NCBI GenBank assembly: GCA_022606425.2
Contig: JAHDVF020000493.1
Location: 744,001 to 808,000 of the forward strand
Origin: Lepidostoma basale
Taxonomy: Eukaryota; Arthropoda; Insecta; Trichoptera; Lepidostomatidae
DNA length: 64,000 nt
Reading direction: 5' to 3'
Shown here: in pieces, positions 60,311-64,000 of the stretch
How positions within the stretch are numbered: the first letter of the stretch is position 1
Layout: each line of letters opens with the position of its first letter
Program-made: the position numbers and the translations under genes
Notes under the pieces: generated by a model
What the model saw: only the letters and a program-made list of their open reading frames with translations
Databases searched by the model: none
Told to the model about the DNA's origin: nothing

Positions 60311-61148
60311 AAGGGGAGGGCACCACATTGGAAATTGACTTCGGGATGGGATTTTGCAGGATTATAGTACCCCCTAAAAGTCATCCATGGTCAAAGTAAG
60401 AAAGCGCAATTACCAGCCAAACCGGAGACCACTGGACCAAGAGATGGCAAGCTAACCTATCTACCACCTAACTATAGTTACATGTGGCCAAACTTCTAAT
60501 ATATTAATGTACGCTAGATTGCCAAATAATCAATTAAGCAAAATACAATTGCTGCCCGATTGATTATGGGGTAACAAAAATACTGTCATATCACGCCGCT
60601 CCTAAAGGAACTTCACTGGCTTAAAATCCGAGAGCGAGTAAAATTCAAATTGTGTTTAACAGTGTTTTAGGCTCGACACCAGAACGCGCCAACGTATATT
60701 TTGGACCTCAGCGTAACACCCATGCCAACGTAAAGGTAACGTTTACTCCGATCAGTAGAAACAAATGTGAACAACATAACAATTCCAGTCAAAGCAAATA
60801 AAGCAAGTTTCTATAATCGTGCTTTAAGCGTTGCGGGTCCGTTTGCCTGAAATAGCCTCCATGTTAGTATTAAGTATGAGGATAGTGACGTTAAATTTAG
60901 GAAACTTCTAAAGACTGCGTTGTTAGATAAGTCTTTTCCTAGTGCGTCCTTGGGGTAATTGATTTTACAAAATGGCGCACTAAAAATATAAGTCATTAAA
61001 ATAATAATAATAACATAAGCGTAGGTTTTTTTTCTAGTAATTGGCTGGCTACTGCGCTTTCTTATATTGACTATGGACAAGGGGATACTATGTACAATCC
61101 TGCAAAATCCCAATCCAAAGTCAATTTCCTATGTCATGCCTTCTCCTT
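60311..61148. mobile_element. Element with ~115-bp terminal inverted repeats
   Basis: 60311-60425 (AAGGGGAGGGCACCACATTG, GGATTTTGCAGGATTATAGT, AAGAAAGCGCAATTACCAGC) is complementary to 61030-61148 with scattered mismatches. The 840-bp unit contains an L2-like LINE fragment (60530-60970) and no transposase. I do not see a clear target duplication. It is either a non-autonomous DNA transposon or two inverted copies of one repeat around the LINE. Confidence 0.6.
60530..60970 (+). mobile_element. LINE-L relative (L2/CR1-like) inside the inverted repeat
   Basis: QNTIAARLIMG, HITPLLKELHWLKIRERVKF, KLCLTVF, ILDLSVTPMP, RSVETNVNN, SFYNRALSVAGPFA, SLHVSIKYEDSDVKFRKLLK + TALLDKSFP. Stops and small shifts. 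AARL / HI..LL.LHWL / AGP.AWN are CR1/L2 words. Different subfamily from 47525-48262. Confidence 0.78.
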
Positions 61149-61227
61149 TAAGTGAAATGTATTTAGTAGTTATGATTTGTGATACATTATTTAAAAACAA
61201 AAATAAATTATCAATAAGATTCTTAAA

Positions 61228-61750
61228 CTAACTAACTAACTAACCATCACGCCGTCTCCCCAAAAGGGTAGGCAGGAAGAATGGACTGTCAAACTTTTCT
61301 TTCCTGCTCGCTTCCTCAACATTCATACACCGTGTCATGCTAGCGCGTCGATTTCTTTGATATTCAATATTTATTGACATTCAATGTATTCAGTGGCCGA
61401 CATTCAATATTTGATTTATTTGATCATGCCACGTTTTCCTCGGTCTTCCTCTATTTCTAGTTCCATTTACATCGTTAACATATAATTTTTTTACCATTCT
61501 TTCTTCATTCATTCTTTCCATGTGTCCAAACCATCTTAATGATCCTTTTATTATTTTGTTCATAACACCATCATTCGCAGCGCATTCACTTCTTATATTT
61601 TCATTCGACACTCTATCATACAGAGAGTATTCGCACATTCGTCTAAGAGATCTCATTTCTACTGCATTTATTCTACATTCATCCTTCTTTTGCCAGTTCC
61701 ATGCTTCGCTTCCATACATAAGGGTCGGTACAAGAACACCATTGATTTGC
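61228..61750 (-). mobile_element. LINE-A copy 33
   Basis: Minus strand: NGVLVPTLMYGSEAWNWQKK, DECRINAVEMRSLRRMCEYS, LYDRVSNENIRSECAANDGV, MNKIIKGSLRWFGHMERMNE, ERMVKKLYVNDVNGTRNRGR, PRKTWHDQINQILNVGH open over 120 codons; then a duplicated patch (ATTCAATGTATTCAGTG), loss of the NRRACMT block, and the SILPAYPFGETA-like end with (TTAG)4. Confidence 0.87.
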
Positions 61751-62539
61751 AATAATTATCATACATAATAAAAATTACTACATACATAATACTACATGCT
61801 TTTGTATTGCTTTTAATGCTTTTGTATTGTATACATGTGTATGTCTGAAACGGGACGTTTTTTGACAATGTCCTTTAAAGTAGGAAACTTCATGCATGAC
61901 CGATCAGTGGTAACATTAGTAGGCATTAAAACAGAAGCCAAATAAATATAACGTTATTCTCCTGTTTCGCGCATTAAATATATCAATATTCCTCAGTACC
62001 TACCTAGACATGTTTCGGTTATAAAATAACCTTTATCCATATACACAATTTAAACAATAAAATAAAATAGAGGACCACTTATATACTAAAAAGGGTGGAG
62101 TTATGTATAAAGGTGGAGGGGATATTAGGATTGAGGAGTGGGGAATGCAAAGGGAACATTTCGAACATGGTAATTGAATTAAAATTTTACTGGTTGTTTA
62201 ATATATTTATGTAATATTTTATGGCTTTTTAATTTTTTAAATTACTAAATTATTTAATATGCAAAATTTATTAATATGCAAACGGTATCGAAATATTTCG
62301 AAGGTATTATGCCTTCACCGTAGCGAGAACTAAATAAATTACTTGAAGGCTGGTTACAAAGGTGCTAAATGATTTAATCATTAAACCAAGAAAAATATTT
62401 AAAAATATTCCTAAATATGTCATATCACGGGTGGCATCTTTAGGGTTGAACCAAACTTTATTATTGGGGTTCAGGTAATAACTTACAACAAAGGAAATAA
62501 TTCAATGATTGGAATTGACGTCAAATAAAAAATAAAATA
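61751..62539. other. AT-rich stretch with a hammerhead-like string
   Basis: Minus strand 62038-62007: GGATAA-A-GGTTAT-TTT-ATAACC-GAAACATGTC, with a perfect 6-bp stem and a degenerate first box. 62480-62530 (ATTCAATGATTGGAATTGAC) is an inverted piece of F3. Otherwise unassigned. Confidence 0.5.
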
Positions 62540-62542
62540 AAA

Positions 62543-62826
62543 ACTAACTAACCATCACGCCGTCTCCCCGAAAGGGTAGGCAGAAAGAATGGACTGTCAC
62601 ACTTTAACCGATGCGGCACTCCATCCTTCTCTTTTCGCCCCGTGGGAGACGCGGTGTGATGGGTTGCGAACCTCATCGCCACCAATAGGCATCTCCCGCG
62701 CACACTTCGATCTTCCAACATCCACAAAATAAATCTAAAACAAATAATATAAAATACAATGATATAAAATAAAATAACAAAATAAAAATAATTTAATACA
62801 AAATGTTATTTTTAGATGGTGCACAT
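62543..62826 (-). mobile_element. SINE copy 8, full length
   Basis: Minus strand from GTGCACCATCTAAAAATAAC to GGCGTGATGGTTAGTTAG. The core stem CGCGGGAGA ... TCTCCCACG is one base short of perfect. Together with the copy at 2298 it defines the full-length unit. It is inserted next to the F3 palindrome. Confidence 0.86.
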
Positions 62827-62832
62827 TTGTCT

Positions 62833-63486
62833 CAATACAAAAGCATAAACGTTCCAAAATAAATCTTTATAATCTTTATAATATCTGTCAGATCATGTAA
62901 ACAATGTTATAATATTTTTAAAAATGTATAATATCTTTACTGAAGAAGGACTGTTTGTCCGAAACATGTCATAAGTACATACTCGTACAAATTATATAAA
63001 AAATAAAAAGAGAAATATTATAAAATTGTTTACAAATATGATCAGTCAAATTTATTTGACGTCAAATTTATTTGATTATTTATAATACGTTCTTTATTTT
63101 TTAATCTCTAAAATTTTGAGATGGCTCAAAGTTATATTTCTATTATAAACATGCAAAATTTACTGAATTTACCTGAACGTCAATTAGAACTTTAAATTGT
63201 TATTTTTAATTTATTCATAATATTTGTTATAACAAAAGCATAAACGTTCCATAATAAATCTTTATAACGTCTTTTAAAACTGATCATATTTGTCAACAAT
63301 TTTATAATATTTCTCTTTTTAATTTTTATATAATTTGTATGTACTTATGACATGTTTCGGACAAACAGTCCTTCTTCAGTAAAGATATTATACATTTTTA
63401 AAAATATTATAACATTGTTTACATGATCTGACAGATATTATAAAGATTATAAAGATTTATTTTGGAACGTTTATGCTTTTGTATTG
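62833..63486. repeat. F3-family palindrome, ~215-bp arms
   Basis: Left arm 62833-63050 and right arm 63272-63486 are near-identical inverted copies (CAATACAAAAGCATAAACGT, ATATCTGTCAGATCATGTAA, TTACTGAAGAAGGACTG). Each arm has a core: CTGAAGA-A-GGAC-TGTTT-GTCC-GAAACATGTC at 62940-62970 (plus) and 63349-63379 (minus). The central ~220 bp has TCAAATTTATTTGACG repeats. Confidence 0.82.
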
Positions 63487-63589
63487 TATATAAGTGTATA
63501 TATTTGTGTTGTATGTACAAAGTATATAGAAAAGAAAAATAGAAATAAACCATCATAACACAAAGTATGGCGTATATTGAAGAAATTTT

Positions 63590-63770
63590 ATAATATTTTA
63601 AATATCTATATAATATCACTGAGGAAGGACCGGGTTGTCCGAAACATGTTTGATATTTAATTTTAATTTGTTTAAACAATTTGTGTCGTATACAAAGTAT
63701 ATCAAAAAAAGAAAAATATAAAACATCTACAACACAAAGTATGGGGAACATAGAAGAAAAAGTAATTTTT
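63590..63770 (+). ncRNA. F3 element with a complete hammerhead-like fold
   Basis: At 63612-63657 all three helices can form. Stem I is AATATCA (63612-63618) with TGATATT (63651-63657), 7 bp perfect. CTGAGGA is at 63619-63625; A63626 is unpaired; stem II is GGAC/GTCC with loop CGGGTT; GAAA is at 63641-63644; stem III is ACA/TGT; cleavage would fall after T63650. The one unpaired A before stem II departs from the textbook fold. Transcription is unknown. Flanked by GTCGTATACAAAGTATATC. Confidence 0.6.
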
Positions 63771-64000
63771 CTTTGTGTAGGGATTAATCGAAACGAATAA
63801 AAAATATGTATTATACTTAAATAAGAAAAATTAAAAAATTATACCAAATCAATTGAATTACAAAAAAACTGCATTTTCAGGTTCAAATCTGTTCGAATAA
63901 GCTCTTTAAGAGCGACGGTGGATTCTATTGGTACTTGTCCTGGTAGTGCCCTGAGACTGACAGGCCTCTAAGGTTATGTTTAATTTGAGAGTCACATTCG
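63771..64000. other. Unclassified end of window
   Basis: Nothing recognised; the last ~120 bp are less AT-rich. Confidence 0.5.

Noticed and set aside
1..64000. CRISPR arrays, bacterial operons, prophage or viral genes
   Set aside because: No regular spacer array, no ribosome-binding-site-led gene strings and no viral protein families were seen; all features fit a repeat-rich eukaryotic genome.

Overview
This is AT-rich eukaryotic DNA made almost entirely of transposable elements. I find no host gene with exon structure, no bacterial-type operon, no rRNA and no functional tRNA gene. Short ATG-initiated frames are everywhere, but nearly all are pieces of non-LTR retrotransposon (LINE) C-termini or their shadows. 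The mix points to an insect and most probably a moth or butterfly (inference): LINE 3' ends with phrases such as GGAGGCCTATGTCCAGCAG, Helitron ends of the TCTATATATATAAAA...GGTCAGCTAG type, mariner elements, and many 5'-truncated LINE copies.

The commonest family, called LINE-A here (RTE-like by its architecture), has over 30 fragments. Its frame ends in SAYPxGETA, and the stop codon is followed at once by (TTAG)n or (TTG)n. A roughly 295-bp SINE (eight copies) carries the last ~60 bp of LINE-A, coding end and tail included. Other LINE families are named B (Jockey/CR1-like, TTTGA tail), C, E, F, K, M, N, P, Q, R and D (RT C-terminal families, mostly with GAA or simple tails), L (L2/CR1-like), J (Jockey-like) and G (C2H2 finger). 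Ten insertions have recognisable target-site duplications, several of them nested.

The second main class is palindromic elements: H, F2, F3, F4 and single F5. They share one RNA-like core, CTGANGA + one A/T + stem + GAAAC + short stem + GTH, which is the conserved core of a minimal hammerhead ribozyme. Their stems differ in sequence but keep pairing. A GIY-YIG fragment of a Penelope-like element lies at 30822-30902, and hammerhead motifs are known from Penelope-like elements, so these palindromes may be non-autonomous relatives of that group.

Layout: 1-2 kb is quiet AT-rich DNA. 2-7 kb holds LINE-A, the SINE, LINE-B and F2 copies. 7-14 kb holds a tRNA-derived SINE and many LINE ends. 14-26 kb is LINE-A rich. 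26-28.8 kb holds F3 and H palindromes. 28.8-31.2 kb is a Helitron containing LINE-A and Penelope fragments. 34.7-35.8 kb is a LINE 3' UTR split by LINE-B. 37.5-46 kb is a dense LINE/H/SINE mosaic. 47.5-48.3 kb is an L2-like LINE. 52.68-53.96 kb is a nearly intact mariner with one in-frame stop. 55.6-58 kb holds a second mariner 5' end, LINE-E and zinc-finger LINE-G. 60.3-61.1 kb is an inverted-repeat element. 62.8-63.7 kb holds large F3 palindromes with the best hammerhead candidate. A few islands of ordinary-looking, non-repetitive, higher-GC DNA (near 22.2, 26.4, 43.5, 47.3 and 57.0 kb) are the likeliest host sequence.
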